DNA of 64,000 nucleotides from G963665085 sp963665085 (GCA_963665085.2 CAXXXS010000001.1:620001-684000); one strand, 5' to 3'. Shown: positions 35,515-45,459, numbered from the stretch's first letter. Numbers and translations: made by a program. The notes: generated by a model from the sequence alone, not told the origin.

Positions 35515-36688
35515 TTGAATTCAATTTTAATAGTGCGACATCGCTACTCTCATTTTCATTATAGCCTACAAGATATAGTTCTCCATCAATTACTAATGAA
35601 TTATTTACTTGTAATAGAGATGCATTTGAACTGTTATTTGCACCCAATTCTTTTTTTGCTAAAAAGTCACCATCAAAATCATAATATAATATACAAATAT
35701 TACCATTTTTCTGGCCTTTAGGAAACCTGTTTGATATTACTGCAAATCCTTTATTCTGAAAAACAATATCAACAGGTACAATGTTTCTTGTATCTACAAA
35801 ATCGGTTTCCCATTCAACACTCAAAAAATTATCCAGATCAACTCCATAAATCTTCAAACCGCTAACTTCATCATCTGAATTTTTTTCGTTTGCTGCAAAG
35901 ATTATCGTATTATCATACTTTTTCAGACATAATCCTTCATTAATTTTCTCAGAACCATACGATTTATAACCTGTCTGTTTACCTGTACCCTTGAGATTAA
36001 CAAGCCATATAGATCGTTCTCTACTGGATGTAACATTATAACTCTCTGAATAACCAATAAAATAGTATGAATCGTCTACTTCAATAATATTAGAAGCTAT
36101 ATCATCTGCATAACTTCCTCCATTAACGTATTGAGAAACAAGTTCCCCATCCAAATTAATTTTCAAAAAATAGGTGTCTGTTAAATCTCCAGTGCTTGTA
36201 GTATTTCCCAGTACAACAATCTCATTCCCTAAAATAATAGCATCAGAAGCACTAACGCTATTAAGATATTCTCCGTAATAATTGCTCCACTCGATTGAAT
36301 TATTTTTTAACTTTCTAATAAGTATCCTTTCATTATACCCATCATCCATTACACTTGAAACTATGTATAAATTATTCGCTTCATCACAAAGAAGTTTTTG
36401 CCCGTACTCATCTTCATCCAAATCATCGAGGATAAAAGGTTTATTAATAAACTCTCCTTGCTTGTTTAAAAAATATAAACAAGTACTTGCCCTGCTTGTA
36501 TCTGTAACCTGAAAATTCGATAAGACACAAATATTATTATTATACTCACAAATATCTACTCCAATATCGTTTTTACCTTCTCCAAAATATTTAACAAATG
36601 CAATATCTGATTGTGTTCCTTCATCAACACATCCCGTTATAAAACTAATAACAACAAAAACCGCAAATATGATATTTCTATAATTCAT
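35507..36688 (-). CDS. Uncharacterised beta-propeller-like lipoprotein of the STAND/TIR operon
   Basis: A 393-residue protein with a lipoprotein signal (FITGC, Cys 20). The body is made of repeating four-strand units with Asp/Asn-rich turns (FVKYFGEGKNDIG, LYIVSSVMDD, YYFIGYSES, FAVISNRFP, LYLVGYNENESSD), which suggests a six- or seven-bladed propeller of the kind in which gliding/T9SS-linked lipoproteins are also built. No catalytic residues are recognised. It abuts the barrel gene with no gap and overlaps the giant surface protein by eight bases, so the three are made together. Confidence 0.65.
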   Translation of the reverse strand: MNYRNIIFAVFVVISFITGCVDEGTQSDIAFVKYFGEGKNDIGVDICEYNNNICVLSNFQVTDTSRASTCLYFLNKQGEFINKPFILDDLDEDEYGQKLLCDEANNLYIVSSVMDDGYNERILIRKLKNNSIEWSNYYGEYLNSVSASDAIILGNEIVVLGNTTSTGDLTDTYFLKINLDGELVSQYVNGGSYADDIASNIIEVDDSYYFIGYSESYNVTSSRERSIWLVNLKGTGKQTGYKSYGSEKINEGLCLKKYDNTIIFAANEKNSDDEVSGLKIYGVDLDNFLSVEWETDFVDTRNIVPVDIVFQNKGFAVISNRFPKGQKNGNICILYYDFDGDFLAKKELGANNSSNASLLQVNNSLVIDGELYLVGYNENESSDVALLKLNSSE

Positions 36689-37720
36689 CTATCTGATTTT
36701 TGCTGGTTTATAAAATGTGTATCTGTATCCGATATTAATGAATACATTGTGTAAAAGAAAGTTATCATCAATATAATAGTTATCTGACCATAAAAAGTCA
36801 TTATACGTTAACCTATTCTTACTCTGATAAGCAAATCCAATTTTCGAATGAACATCTAAAAAAACAGTCCCTTTAGAAATTGGATATGAATAATTAACTC
36901 CAACAAGAAGACTCGGTTCAAAAGATCTTCTATGAGATAATATTGATTCCTCTGAACCAGTATAAGATGTACCTGAGTAGTCACTCTTGGTTGGAGTTCC
37001 TTTTGCAGATGTAATAAATTCGAAATTTGCCCCCAGATAGAACTCGGGTGAAACAGATAATTCTGGAACAAGGTCACTTAAATCGTAACTTGCAAAAAGG
37101 GGTATATTTATTCTTGTCTGTTTTTCTGCAAAATTTATCAAAGCAGTATTCTCAATAGATTCTTCGAATTCAAAATTGCTTTGAGATAGTTCAAAACGAA
37201 TATTTGCGTTCAAATTTTTAACATACTTACTTAAACTATAGGAGGCACCCGCCATAAAAGAAAAGCCTGTCTTCCCAAGTTTAATCCCTGTTGAACCGGG
37301 TGTTGGTGAAGCTGAATATACTTTTCTAATGTGAATTACTGACTGATTCGCCCCTAATCCACCATAAAATGAATATATTGGTACTGCTTTGTAAGACTCA
37401 AATAGATAGATAAATTCGGCAGGATCATCAGTCCTGACCTCGTAATTAGGAAATTCTTTGAAAAAATTTAAAATTGCTATTTCAGCATCTGCCTGGTTAT
37501 CATCAAATAGATATGTTAATATCAATATTTTATACGCACTAATTTTTTCTTCCCTGGAAAATCCTTCATTAAGACAAGGGACAAGTAAACTGGGGATATC
37601 TTCAATAATTCCATCCTCAAAATTTTGTCTTGCCCTTCTTAGATTATCGGAGCAATCATTTTGTGCAAAGTTCTCAACACAAAAAAAAACTAATATTATT
37701 GTAAATAATACCCTAATCAT
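36689..37720 (-). CDS. Outer-membrane barrel protein with helical N-terminal region, STAND/TIR operon
   Basis: A 343-residue exported protein. The signal peptide ends near residue 19 (CVENFAQN). Residues about 20-110 are helical and TPR-like (LRRARQNFEDGIIEDIPSLL in part, ILTYLFDDNQADAEIAILNFFKEFPNYEV in part). Residues about 115-343 are amphipathic strands of a small outer-membrane barrel (FSFMAGASYSLSKYVKN, INIPLFASYDLSD, FLDVHSKIGFAYQ), ending HNVFINIGYRYTF. The TPR-plus-barrel design is seen in several Bacteroidota envelope proteins of unknown role. It starts 10 bases after the STAND NTPase stops. Confidence 0.65.
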   Translation of the reverse strand: MIRVLFTIILVFFCVENFAQNDCSDNLRRARQNFEDGIIEDIPSLLVPCLNEGFSREEKISAYKILILTYLFDDNQADAEIAILNFFKEFPNYEVRTDDPAEFIYLFESYKAVPIYSFYGGLGANQSVIHIRKVYSASPTPGSTGIKLGKTGFSFMAGASYSLSKYVKNLNANIRFELSQSNFEFEESIENTALINFAEKQTRINIPLFASYDLSDLVPELSVSPEFYLGANFEFITSAKGTPTKSDYSGTSYTGSEESILSHRRSFEPSLLVGVNYSYPISKGTVFLDVHSKIGFAYQSKNRLTYNDFLWSDNYYIDDNFLLHNVFINIGYRYTFYKPAKIR

Positions 37721-37730
37721 TAAAGCTTAA

Positions 37731-40700
37731 TTAATTACATGTTTTTTCATACGGAATATCATCACCAACATACGTATTCCATTCATTTTGAGAAAAGTTT
37801 CTCTCAATGTGTTTACACATTTTCTCTGCCATTACAGAGATAGAAGTTGGCCAAACATATACGTTGTTACCATCACGGCTTGATGACACTAAATATTTAC
37901 TATTCGGGCTAAATTCAACCGAAAACACCCATGAATCGTGACCTGTTAGGACTATAGCTGGATCATTATCATCGGAAAGATTCCATAAAAGAATTGTTCC
38001 ATCGCGACTTGATGACGCTAAAAATTGTCCATTCGGAGAAAAATCTACATCTTCAACCCTTGATTTATGTCCTTTTAAAGTTCTTATCACATTTCCCGAG
38101 AACGGATTAATAAGTTTTACATCTCCTGTTTTGTCGCCAAACGCCAAATACCTACCACTTTTATTGAATTTCAAAGTATATATAGAATTACCTGGCTGTT
38201 CATAAAGTGTACTTGGAGCGCCATCGGACAGACTCCACAGGACAATTTTACCATCCTCCGTACTTCCAACAACATATGAACTACTTGTTGGCCTGGTACA
38301 GATTGACAATATCCTAAGATCATTTTCTACGATGATCTTGCCTTTTAATGTTGATAGGTCCCAACTAATAATCGATTTATCAGCTCCGGTACTAAATAAT
38401 AATTGATTATTTGGAGCAAATGCCAGCGACCAAACCTGGCCTGTATGTCCAGAAAGTTCTTTTGGAGATGCGTTGATGTTAGTTAAATCAAACAGGTATA
38501 TTTTTGTCCCAGCACTTACACCTAACCATTTCCCATCATTACTAACTACTGCGCTTCTATACAACTGATTGTCATCTACAATAATAGATTTTGATTTGGG
38601 ATTTGAAATATTCCAACTAATTATTTTTCCATCATTCCCGGTTGAATAGAAAACATCTGATGAATTAGGGCTGAAAGTGATGGCCCTAACTGCACCTACA
38701 TGTTCTTTAAAGCTCATAAAAGACTCTTCTTCTGAGGCTTTTAATGCACTCATCATCCCATAATAAATATCTGTATTAAATTCTTTGCCATCAAATTTTT
38801 TATTTATTTTATATGCCTGGTATGCAAGAAGTGCTTTTAAATTTAAATTTTGATTGATTTGCCTGGACTGAATTGCCATTGTATTTGCAATTCCAACCAT
38901 CCTTTGGTTATATTCACGTTCTTTCTCCCGTTCCGCCTCTGAAACTTGATCTTTTGTTTTTTCCAATGTTTGCTCAACTTGCTCAACCTGTTTTGCAGCT
39001 TGATCAATAGCTTGTTCAGATTCCTGTTTTGCAATATTTGCACCTTGTATAGCAAGTTCCTTTTCAACAACAGATTTTTCTGAAATAGCATCTGCTATCT
39101 TTCGTTTCTCTGATTCTTCTTCTGCAAATGATTCTGCTATTAATTGAAGTTCTTGTGCCCTAAGTGCATTCTGTTGCGCAATTTCTCTTTGCTTATCAGC
39201 CTCTTGTCTTGCTTCTTCTGCAATCTCTCTTTGTTTTGTTGCATCTAAACGTTGAAAATTTGCATAAAATACAAGTCCAAGAAAAATAAATGATGCTACC
39301 CCAAGTACTGCGGCGAATCTCCGGGTCCTAATAAGGGTCCGCTTTTGTAAGCGGATTTTTGTCCTTTCCTCAGATTCATATTTTTTCTCGCTGGTCTCAA
39401 GAAAAACCATAGTTCTTTCAAAGGCAGGATTGTAGCGTTTTGCCCAGGCAAGATTTGGTTTATATTTCTGTCTCCAATTCTGGGCAAGCAATAGATCCGG
39501 AGGCCTCCATAAGCCAGACTTTCCTAATTGATATAACTCAGCTGCTTCCGATAAACGAAGATACATCCTAACAGATTCTTGTTCCTCGTTAATCCATAAT
39601 TTGAGTTTATCCCAATTTCGCATGATGCTTTCATGGGAAATATCAATAACCGTATTTGGAGTAAGTTCTACTTCTATTGCAGGAGTTAAAAATGCCCTAC
39701 CCTCCATTCTAAACTTATCAATTACTTCTATTGTATCTCTAACAGAAGCTTGTGCTACTTCTGCTATTAAAGATACTTTTGCGGGATGCCTGATTCCCCG
39801 GTTATCTTCTCCCCTCTCTGTAAGGGTAGTAAACATACTCCTACATATTCTTTTCCCATCGTCTGTTAACTCATTGTATGCTTCATCAGCATGAATCGAT
39901 ATCGCCCTATCAATTCTTCCAACAGTTTCATAATCAACATAGGATATTGCAGCATCTTTATTGCCATATTTAGTCCAATGTTGATAGGTTCTCATTAATG
40001 CATGCTGAATTACTGATAACGAATCTATTTCATCCGTCACGTTATTCAACAATTCATATATTAACTGCTCTTCTATTTTATATCCCGCTACAGAAACAGG
40101 ACCTGTTATTACTTTTCGATAATCTTCCCTAGACATCCTTGGGATCAAATAATTACTTTGATTAATCCTTCTTGCAAGATCCGGGAATTGAGAACATTCG
40201 CCCAAAAAATCCGAGCGCATTGTTACAATAACATAGATGGGAAGTTCGGTTTGAGAGACAGCCTCGGTCAACAACTTGATAAATGTCTCGGTCTCATTAA
40301 TCACATCGAAGTTACGCGTAACCTCCCTGAACCTGAATAATTCCTCAAATTGATCGACAATCAATAATAAATTTTGTCCCTCCCTGAGTTTTAATTGTTT
40401 TACTACTTCAATTAAACCAAGTGTACTCCGTTTAAGCAATGATAAAATAACAGGTTTTGCTGCACTCCTATAGTCATTATCGTCCTTCCTGTTAAATGCC
40501 TTATAAATGGACTCAGCCATGTTTGAAATAGGGCTACTGCCAGGCCTAAAATGTACTATTTTCCAATTAGCACCGGCCTCTTTAATAAATCCTCCATGCA
40601 ACCCAGATATTACGCCACAATACACAAGGGAAGATTTACCTTCGCCTGAAGCACCAGTTACTGCAGCAAATCTATATCTTGTCAGATTCCTGATAACTTC

Positions 40701-40835
40701 AGCACTCTGTCCTTCCCTGCCAAAAAACAAGTAATTATCCCCAATCGAAAAAGGCCTTAATCCAGGAAATGGATTATAGACACCTTTCACAGAGGTTTCT
40801 TGTTCTGTTTTTATGTCAATCTGAGCTTGACTCAT
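37731..40835 (-). CDS. nSTAND1 NTPase with transmembrane helix, coiled coil and WD40 propeller
   Basis: A 1034-residue protein. The N-terminal nSTAND1 module starts with NPFPGLRPFS and FFGRE, has Walker A GASGEGKSS (61-69), Walker B NLLLIVDQFEELF (155-167), and TMRSDFLG (205-212), then a winged-helix part to about 480. A single membrane segment (about 507-526) is followed by an Ala/Glu/Gln-rich coiled coil (about 530-650) and a WD40 propeller (about 705-1015, with repeats such as GHTGQVWSLAFAPNNQLLFSTG in part and SPNGQFLASSSRDGTILLWNLS in part). STAND NTPases are signal-triggered switches, with repeats as sensor. The Walker residues look intact. It overlaps the TIR-like gene by 20 bases. Confidence 0.9.
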   Translation of the reverse strand: MSQAQIDIKTEQETSVKGVYNPFPGLRPFSIGDNYLFFGREGQSAEVIRNLTRYRFAAVTGASGEGKSSLVYCGVISGLHGGFIKEAGANWKIVHFRPGSSPISNMAESIYKAFNRKDDNDYRSAAKPVILSLLKRSTLGLIEVVKQLKLREGQNLLLIVDQFEELFRFREVTRNFDVINETETFIKLLTEAVSQTELPIYVIVTMRSDFLGECSQFPDLARRINQSNYLIPRMSREDYRKVITGPVSVAGYKIEEQLIYELLNNVTDEIDSLSVIQHALMRTYQHWTKYGNKDAAISYVDYETVGRIDRAISIHADEAYNELTDDGKRICRSMFTTLTERGEDNRGIRHPAKVSLIAEVAQASVRDTIEVIDKFRMEGRAFLTPAIEVELTPNTVIDISHESIMRNWDKLKLWINEEQESVRMYLRLSEAAELYQLGKSGLWRPPDLLLAQNWRQKYKPNLAWAKRYNPAFERTMVFLETSEKKYESEERTKIRLQKRTLIRTRRFAAVLGVASFIFLGLVFYANFQRLDATKQREIAEEARQEADKQREIAQQNALRAQELQLIAESFAEEESEKRKIADAISEKSVVEKELAIQGANIAKQESEQAIDQAAKQVEQVEQTLEKTKDQVSEAEREKEREYNQRMVGIANTMAIQSRQINQNLNLKALLAYQAYKINKKFDGKEFNTDIYYGMMSALKASEEESFMSFKEHVGAVRAITFSPNSSDVFYSTGNDGKIISWNISNPKSKSIIVDDNQLYRSAVVSNDGKWLGVSAGTKIYLFDLTNINASPKELSGHTGQVWSLAFAPNNQLLFSTGADKSIISWDLSTLKGKIIVENDLRILSICTRPTSSSYVVGSTEDGKIVLWSLSDGAPSTLYEQPGNSIYTLKFNKSGRYLAFGDKTGDVKLINPFSGNVIRTLKGHKSRVEDVDFSPNGQFLASSSRDGTILLWNLSDDNDPAIVLTGHDSWVFSVEFSPNSKYLVSSSRDGNNVYVWPTSISVMAEKMCKHIERNFSQNEWNTYVGDDIPYEKTCN

Positions 40836-42240
40836 TGGTATTTAATTCATTAAAAATAGGACTCAAAGATTTATCTAAAAGTTTGTCCTGATATATAATT
40901 TTTATAACGTCGCCAATATCTCTTTTAAATATCTTACTATAATCATCTTCTTCTAGCATTACTGCTTTAACCTTAAATTGTTTCTCCCGGCCATATCCCC
41001 AGACTTTCCTCAAATCATTTAATTTTGCGTCAAGCCATCCTTCAACACCATTATAGATTATTATAACCCCATCACAATTACTCAAATTCTCGTAGTGTTC
41101 GTTGAGTACATTTTGAGCCTCATAATTCAGCTCTAATGTTTTTATTTTATTTTCTGATAACAAAGATTTTATTCTATCTGCCTTTTCTTCAGCAGTTTTA
41201 TCATATACAAGATATATTGATTTTTCATCCACTACTTTAGTGTTAGACAATTTAACACGGGCTGCAATCTTTTGAAAAATCATTTTTTTTAAGTCCTCAA
41301 GAGGAGCTTGAATTATCTCTGTTGATTCGTCTGTCTCTTCTCTTCGTATCCTTCGAAGATATAATTCCTGTCTTTGATCTGGAATTTTAAGATATGGTGG
41401 GATCCAAATTATACGTTGAAAACTTGCTTTTCCCCTGTTTGCTGCTATGAATTCTTTTACTTGCCTATTCTGAAAATCATTAAGAGAATATGCTGTACCT
41501 TTTATATAATCTCCATAAATTCCACCCATAATGTGAATACTGAGCTGAGATTTTTGACATATATCCAGGATCTCGTTCTTTAATTCATCTGATTGTCTTG
41601 GTAGAGAGGATTTCGGAAGCACATCAAATCCTCTTTGTCTTAACTCTCTAATAATTTTGTCTCTATATATTTCCTGATCCGGACTGGTCTCTGCAACAAA
41701 AACCTTGATAAAGTTATTCTGAGCCTGTTCTGAGTCTTTGTCGACAAATTGATGAATATCATATACAAGGTCAATTAAGTTGTCCCAGATTACAGAGTTA
41801 TCCGGGATTTTTTTTGAAAAATCAATAGCCTTAAAACTTTTAATGCCAATATTCCTTTCAAAGATATTGTACGATGAAAAAGTATTTAGCCACTCTAATT
41901 TTGAATCATAAAGGGGTTTTTGGACAATTAACCGAAGTTTTTCTTCGTGTTTCCCATCCTCAAGCATTTTTTTTAATAATTCCTCATAGGATTTATTTTT
42001 AATATATTCAGGAGATATTATTGCAAATAAGATATCAAATTCATCTTTAAAACTTAAAAAAGTCTCTTCTTTCTCTATCGGGCGAAAATCTTTTATAACT
42101 ATTTCGATTTTATCTTCGAAGAGCTGACTATATATTTCCTGTGTTAGATTAACAAATTCAGAAATCCATATAATAGATTTATCTGGTATATCTTTTTTAG
42201 ATACAGGATAAAATGTTAATATTTTTAATGTTTTTGGCAT
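40816..42240 (-). CDS. Protein of three tandem TIR-like modules
   Basis: A 474-residue soluble protein. I read three alpha/beta units: A (1-175; ILTFYPVSKKD, FDILFAIISPEYI), B (178-290; KVFVAETSPDQEIYRDKIIREL in part, RGFDVLPKSSLP, QLSIHIMGGIYG), and C (340-435; SIYLVYDKTAEEKADRIKSLL in part, CDGVIIIYNGVEGW). Unit B matches the TIR/DUF4062-type pattern in which a leading strand, an R..G..VLP helix-strand and an LSIH-GxxYG block recur. I cannot point to the catalytic Glu of NAD-cleaving TIRs, so enzymatic activity is open. In nSTAND1 systems TIR-like proteins serve as adaptors or effectors. It overlaps the STAND gene and follows the carrier gene by six bases. Confidence 0.7.
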   Translation of the reverse strand: MPKTLKILTFYPVSKKDIPDKSIIWISEFVNLTQEIYSQLFEDKIEIVIKDFRPIEKEETFLSFKDEFDILFAIISPEYIKNKSYEELLKKMLEDGKHEEKLRLIVQKPLYDSKLEWLNTFSSYNIFERNIGIKSFKAIDFSKKIPDNSVIWDNLIDLVYDIHQFVDKDSEQAQNNFIKVFVAETSPDQEIYRDKIIRELRQRGFDVLPKSSLPRQSDELKNEILDICQKSQLSIHIMGGIYGDYIKGTAYSLNDFQNRQVKEFIAANRGKASFQRIIWIPPYLKIPDQRQELYLRRIRREETDESTEIIQAPLEDLKKMIFQKIAARVKLSNTKVVDEKSIYLVYDKTAEEKADRIKSLLSENKIKTLELNYEAQNVLNEHYENLSNCDGVIIIYNGVEGWLDAKLNDLRKVWGYGREKQFKVKAVMLEEDDYSKIFKRDIGDVIKIIYQDKLLDKSLSPIFNELNTNESSSD

Positions 42241-42246
42241 AAGTTC

Positions 42247-45200
42247 TTAACTAGCTCTTCTTTTTTTTGATGCGTAAAAATCGTTCATTATTTTTTGAAA
42301 AACAATTTCTAACTCAGGAAAATCAAATATTTGCATATTGAGATCCTCTCTTGTGATAGTAATAATTGATGTCATCATTAACGTCTTTACATCAATTTCA
42401 TCTATTTCCTTATCATGTAACAGTCCAAAATCAATCACACTGTTTTTATTTAACCTTAGAATTTTTTTTCCTTTATGTTGTATTTCTACTTCGCCTTCAG
42501 CTACAAAAAGAATTGGATAAGTCCATGGGTTTCCTTTATATGTAATTATCCTGTTTGCTTCCATTGTATCTTCCGTAAGGTAGATTGAAAGTTCTGTAAG
42601 TATTGCAGGCCTTAAACTACCGATATGTTTCAATTTTTTAAGAAAATTAACTTTATTAATGAGTAATCTTCTCTTAAAAGTTTTATAAAATTCTACTGAA
42701 TTGTCAAGGAAGAGCCTTGTTTGCTGATCTAACCGTTCGAGCGTTTCGTAATAAAGATCCGGATCTTTATTAAAAACCAGGCATGCTGCTGTTTCTTGTA
42801 AAATTCTGGATTTATGAAACAAAAATGAAATAATTACATCATTTAATTGAAAATCATCATTATCAATTAAACTATATAAAACTTCGGCCTTTGTCCAAAT
42901 ACTAATTTGGCCTAGCTCAGAAGTCAGAATCTGGTTAATTATTTCATCTTTTTCTACTTTTTCAAAAGGAAAAAATTGACTTAATGACTTCATCTTTTGA
43001 AGCATTGAAGAACTTTGGAAAGCAGGTATTAAAATTGATTTTATGTTGCTATCAATTATATTATCAACTAATTCCAAGGCAAGATGGTTCGATGTTAAGT
43101 CTTCTTTTTCAATATAATCCCTCAATTTTGCAATAATGCTCCTGTTATGAATTAGGGAGAGCATCATGTATATCCTGTCAAAACTATTTTCTATATCATT
43201 TTTAAGTGATTCCTGTACTGTTTCAGAATATTCTGTTTTTGCTAATGATACCTGCAGGGTAAGATTTTGAGTGATTGAACTAACAATTTTAATAATAATA
43301 TTAAGTATCTTATACTGTGATTTTTCGTTAGGCCTATATCCTGAATCTACTAAACTGGATGTTGCTTGTCTTGATACTTCAGGAGAAGAAAAATCAATTT
43401 TAGAAATAAGCAACATTTTAGCCTTTTCACTATTAAAATCTCCAACTAACTTAACTACTCGTTTAAGTAATTTATCGTCTATTTTAGGTTCAAAAAATAA
43501 TTTTTCTAAATACTCAATGCATTTATCACCCACTCTAATTAAAACATCATAGGCATAAGCATAATTCTCTGCTGATGCCAGCTGATCAATCATAATGGGA
43601 GTAAGCTCATTGGCATTAAAATTTGTTGATGCAATAAATGCTGCATTTCTAACATTTGGATCATAATCTTTTAACAACAAGATAATCTGAGACATTAGTT
43701 TTTTATCCTGAATAGCTCCTATCATATTCGCTGCTAAAATCCGGTTATCAGAATCTCTTGAATCGACTAGTTTATAAATATTTGTATAGTCGTTCGTAGT
43801 TTTTAATTGAGTAGCAAAAATATCGGAAAGCTTTTTAAATCTTGTTTTTAAATACGCATCTTTCAGATTCTTTGTCTGTTTTTCTATCTGGTTCTGATAT
43901 TGCAACATACTTAGTTTTTCTATCCTTTCTATTGCAAACTCTTTTATTACTTCTGGGCTATTTCCTAACAAGTAATATAAATTATTTCTAAAATCCGCAG
44001 GATAATTACTTTCAGCTAATTTTAATGTATAAAGCATTTTATCAGGATCGTCAAGCATATTAAGCTTATATAAACGCTGTTTTAATCCTATTACCTGATT
44101 TAAAAAATACTTTTTAGATTTTGCTAATTCATTTAAATGGGCCCTCAATAAAATCTGAAATTTCTTTAGTAAAAGAAATAACGATACAATTGCAGCGATA
44201 CATAGGAAGAAAATGACTATTGCCACTACTACTTCCCGGTTTGATGATAGTTTTGTTATGATGTATATGATTCCTCCAGATATTGCAAGAGAAACAAAAT
44301 AAAAAGTCCCCCTAAAAAGTCTTCTTAACAAATCATAAGTAGGAATCTTATTAATTCTTAATAAGATATTTAACGAAGGAGAGTAAACACTGTCGCGAAG
44401 AACATCATTCATTATTTTTAACAGAACAAAAAACAAAAACATGAGAGAATATTTACTAATAAAAACATTCTCTTTTATTAAAAAATTTATCGCCAGTAAT
44501 AATCCAACCAGGATTAAGATAACAACTGGAATCACAAAAATATTAAATGGAGAGTCGTAACTATTTAAAATTCTTTTAATAAGGATATACTTAAAAAATA
44601 ATGAGAACATGGACAAAGTCCCCAAGAATAAACCTAAAAACTTAGCATATCCGATACCTGATTCATAATTACCCTGAAGTAACGTATAAAACGAAAAATT
44701 TATATGAACAGTGATAAAAACAAGAAGCATACAGCTAATGATCATATAAATAAAATATGGATATTTAAAAATCATTCTAAGACTTACACTTTCATATTTT
44801 CCAGCTATTAATCTTTGTTTTGCGCCATAGTTTGCCTTAGTTGTACTTCCAATATTCATTTGTACAAACAAGATCACCAGCACTCCACCAAAAGCAAACA
44901 AAAGGAGCTCCCCAGAGTGGGGCCGTATTAATAAATAAACAATTATTAAAAATCCAACGGCTGCTACACCCAAATAGTAAAATGTATCAAGAAAAAACTT
45001 GTACCTCTTTGACTGGTCATTCGTAAAATACAGTCCTTGAATTCCTTGAGTTAAGTAAAAACTTAAATTATTAATCGGGATTGCAAAAATAACCCCAACA
45101 TAAAAAATAACCGGAGTAAAGTAAAACAAAGATAATAAGCCTACTATTAGTAAAACTATTAGAAGCAATAAATAGTAATAGAAACTATAAAACCTAACTT

Positions 45201-45459
45201 TGGTTTGTATTTTCAATCCTGCAAAAACAGGGAATAGAATAACCCCTGCTATACCAGAAAAAACAAAAACTAATGGAAGCTCCCTTGCAGAATAATAATG
45301 TAAAAAATTTGAGAAGATATAAATATCAAACGCTCCAATAAAAACTCCTAAAAAAAAAGCTTGCAAAATAAACTTGGAAAGGAAAGACAGTTCATTAAAG
45401 TCAATGTTAAAATGACTAAAAAGGTAGTTCTTTATTTGGTTTCCCTTGAGCGATTTCAA
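42247..45459 (-). CDS. ATP/ADP-carrier-like membrane protein fused to HEAT repeats and a cNMP-binding-like domain
   Basis: A 1070-residue fusion. Residues about 20-435 contain about 12 membrane segments in the manner of bacterial Npt1-type nucleotide carriers and MFS proteins (FILQAFFLGVFIGAFDIYIF, MFLFFVLLKIMNDVLRDSVYSPSLN in part). Residues about 460-880 are helical HEAT-like repeats (LAANMIGAIQDKKLMSQIILLL in part, DPNVRNAAFIAS, LAKTEYSETVQESL). Residues about 985-1065 resemble a cyclic-nucleotide-binding beta-roll (PILFVAEGEVEIQHKGKKIL, NSVIDFGLL, SIITITREDLNMQI). It is the first gene of the six-gene operon. Whether it moves nucleotides is not known; the fusion suggests a nucleotide-sensing membrane platform. 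Confidence 0.75.
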   Translation of the reverse strand: MKSLKGNQIKNYLFSHFNIDFNELSFLSKFILQAFFLGVFIGAFDIYIFSNFLHYYSARELPLVFVFSGIAGVILFPVFAGLKIQTKVRFYSFYYYLLLLIVLLIVGLLSLFYFTPVIFYVGVIFAIPINNLSFYLTQGIQGLYFTNDQSKRYKFFLDTFYYLGVAAVGFLIIVYLLIRPHSGELLLFAFGGVLVILFVQMNIGSTTKANYGAKQRLIAGKYESVSLRMIFKYPYFIYMIISCMLLVFITVHINFSFYTLLQGNYESGIGYAKFLGLFLGTLSMFSLFFKYILIKRILNSYDSPFNIFVIPVVILILVGLLLAINFLIKENVFISKYSLMFLFFVLLKIMNDVLRDSVYSPSLNILLRINKIPTYDLLRRLFRGTFYFVSLAISGGIIYIITKLSSNREVVVAIVIFFLCIAAIVSLFLLLKKFQILLRAHLNELAKSKKYFLNQVIGLKQRLYKLNMLDDPDKMLYTLKLAESNYPADFRNNLYYLLGNSPEVIKEFAIERIEKLSMLQYQNQIEKQTKNLKDAYLKTRFKKLSDIFATQLKTTNDYTNIYKLVDSRDSDNRILAANMIGAIQDKKLMSQIILLLKDYDPNVRNAAFIASTNFNANELTPIMIDQLASAENYAYAYDVLIRVGDKCIEYLEKLFFEPKIDDKLLKRVVKLVGDFNSEKAKMLLISKIDFSSPEVSRQATSSLVDSGYRPNEKSQYKILNIIIKIVSSITQNLTLQVSLAKTEYSETVQESLKNDIENSFDRIYMMLSLIHNRSIIAKLRDYIEKEDLTSNHLALELVDNIIDSNIKSILIPAFQSSSMLQKMKSLSQFFPFEKVEKDEIINQILTSELGQISIWTKAEVLYSLIDNDDFQLNDVIISFLFHKSRILQETAACLVFNKDPDLYYETLERLDQQTRLFLDNSVEFYKTFKRRLLINKVNFLKKLKHIGSLRPAILTELSIYLTEDTMEANRIITYKGNPWTYPILFVAEGEVEIQHKGKKILRLNKNSVIDFGLLHDKEIDEIDVKTLMMTSIITITREDLNMQIFDFPELEIVFQKIMNDFYASKKRRAS

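Noticed and set aside
36689..37720. PorP/SprF-type T9SS membrane protein
   Set aside because: The barrel and position recall that family, but the N-terminal helical region and lack of its usual motifs do not support the name.
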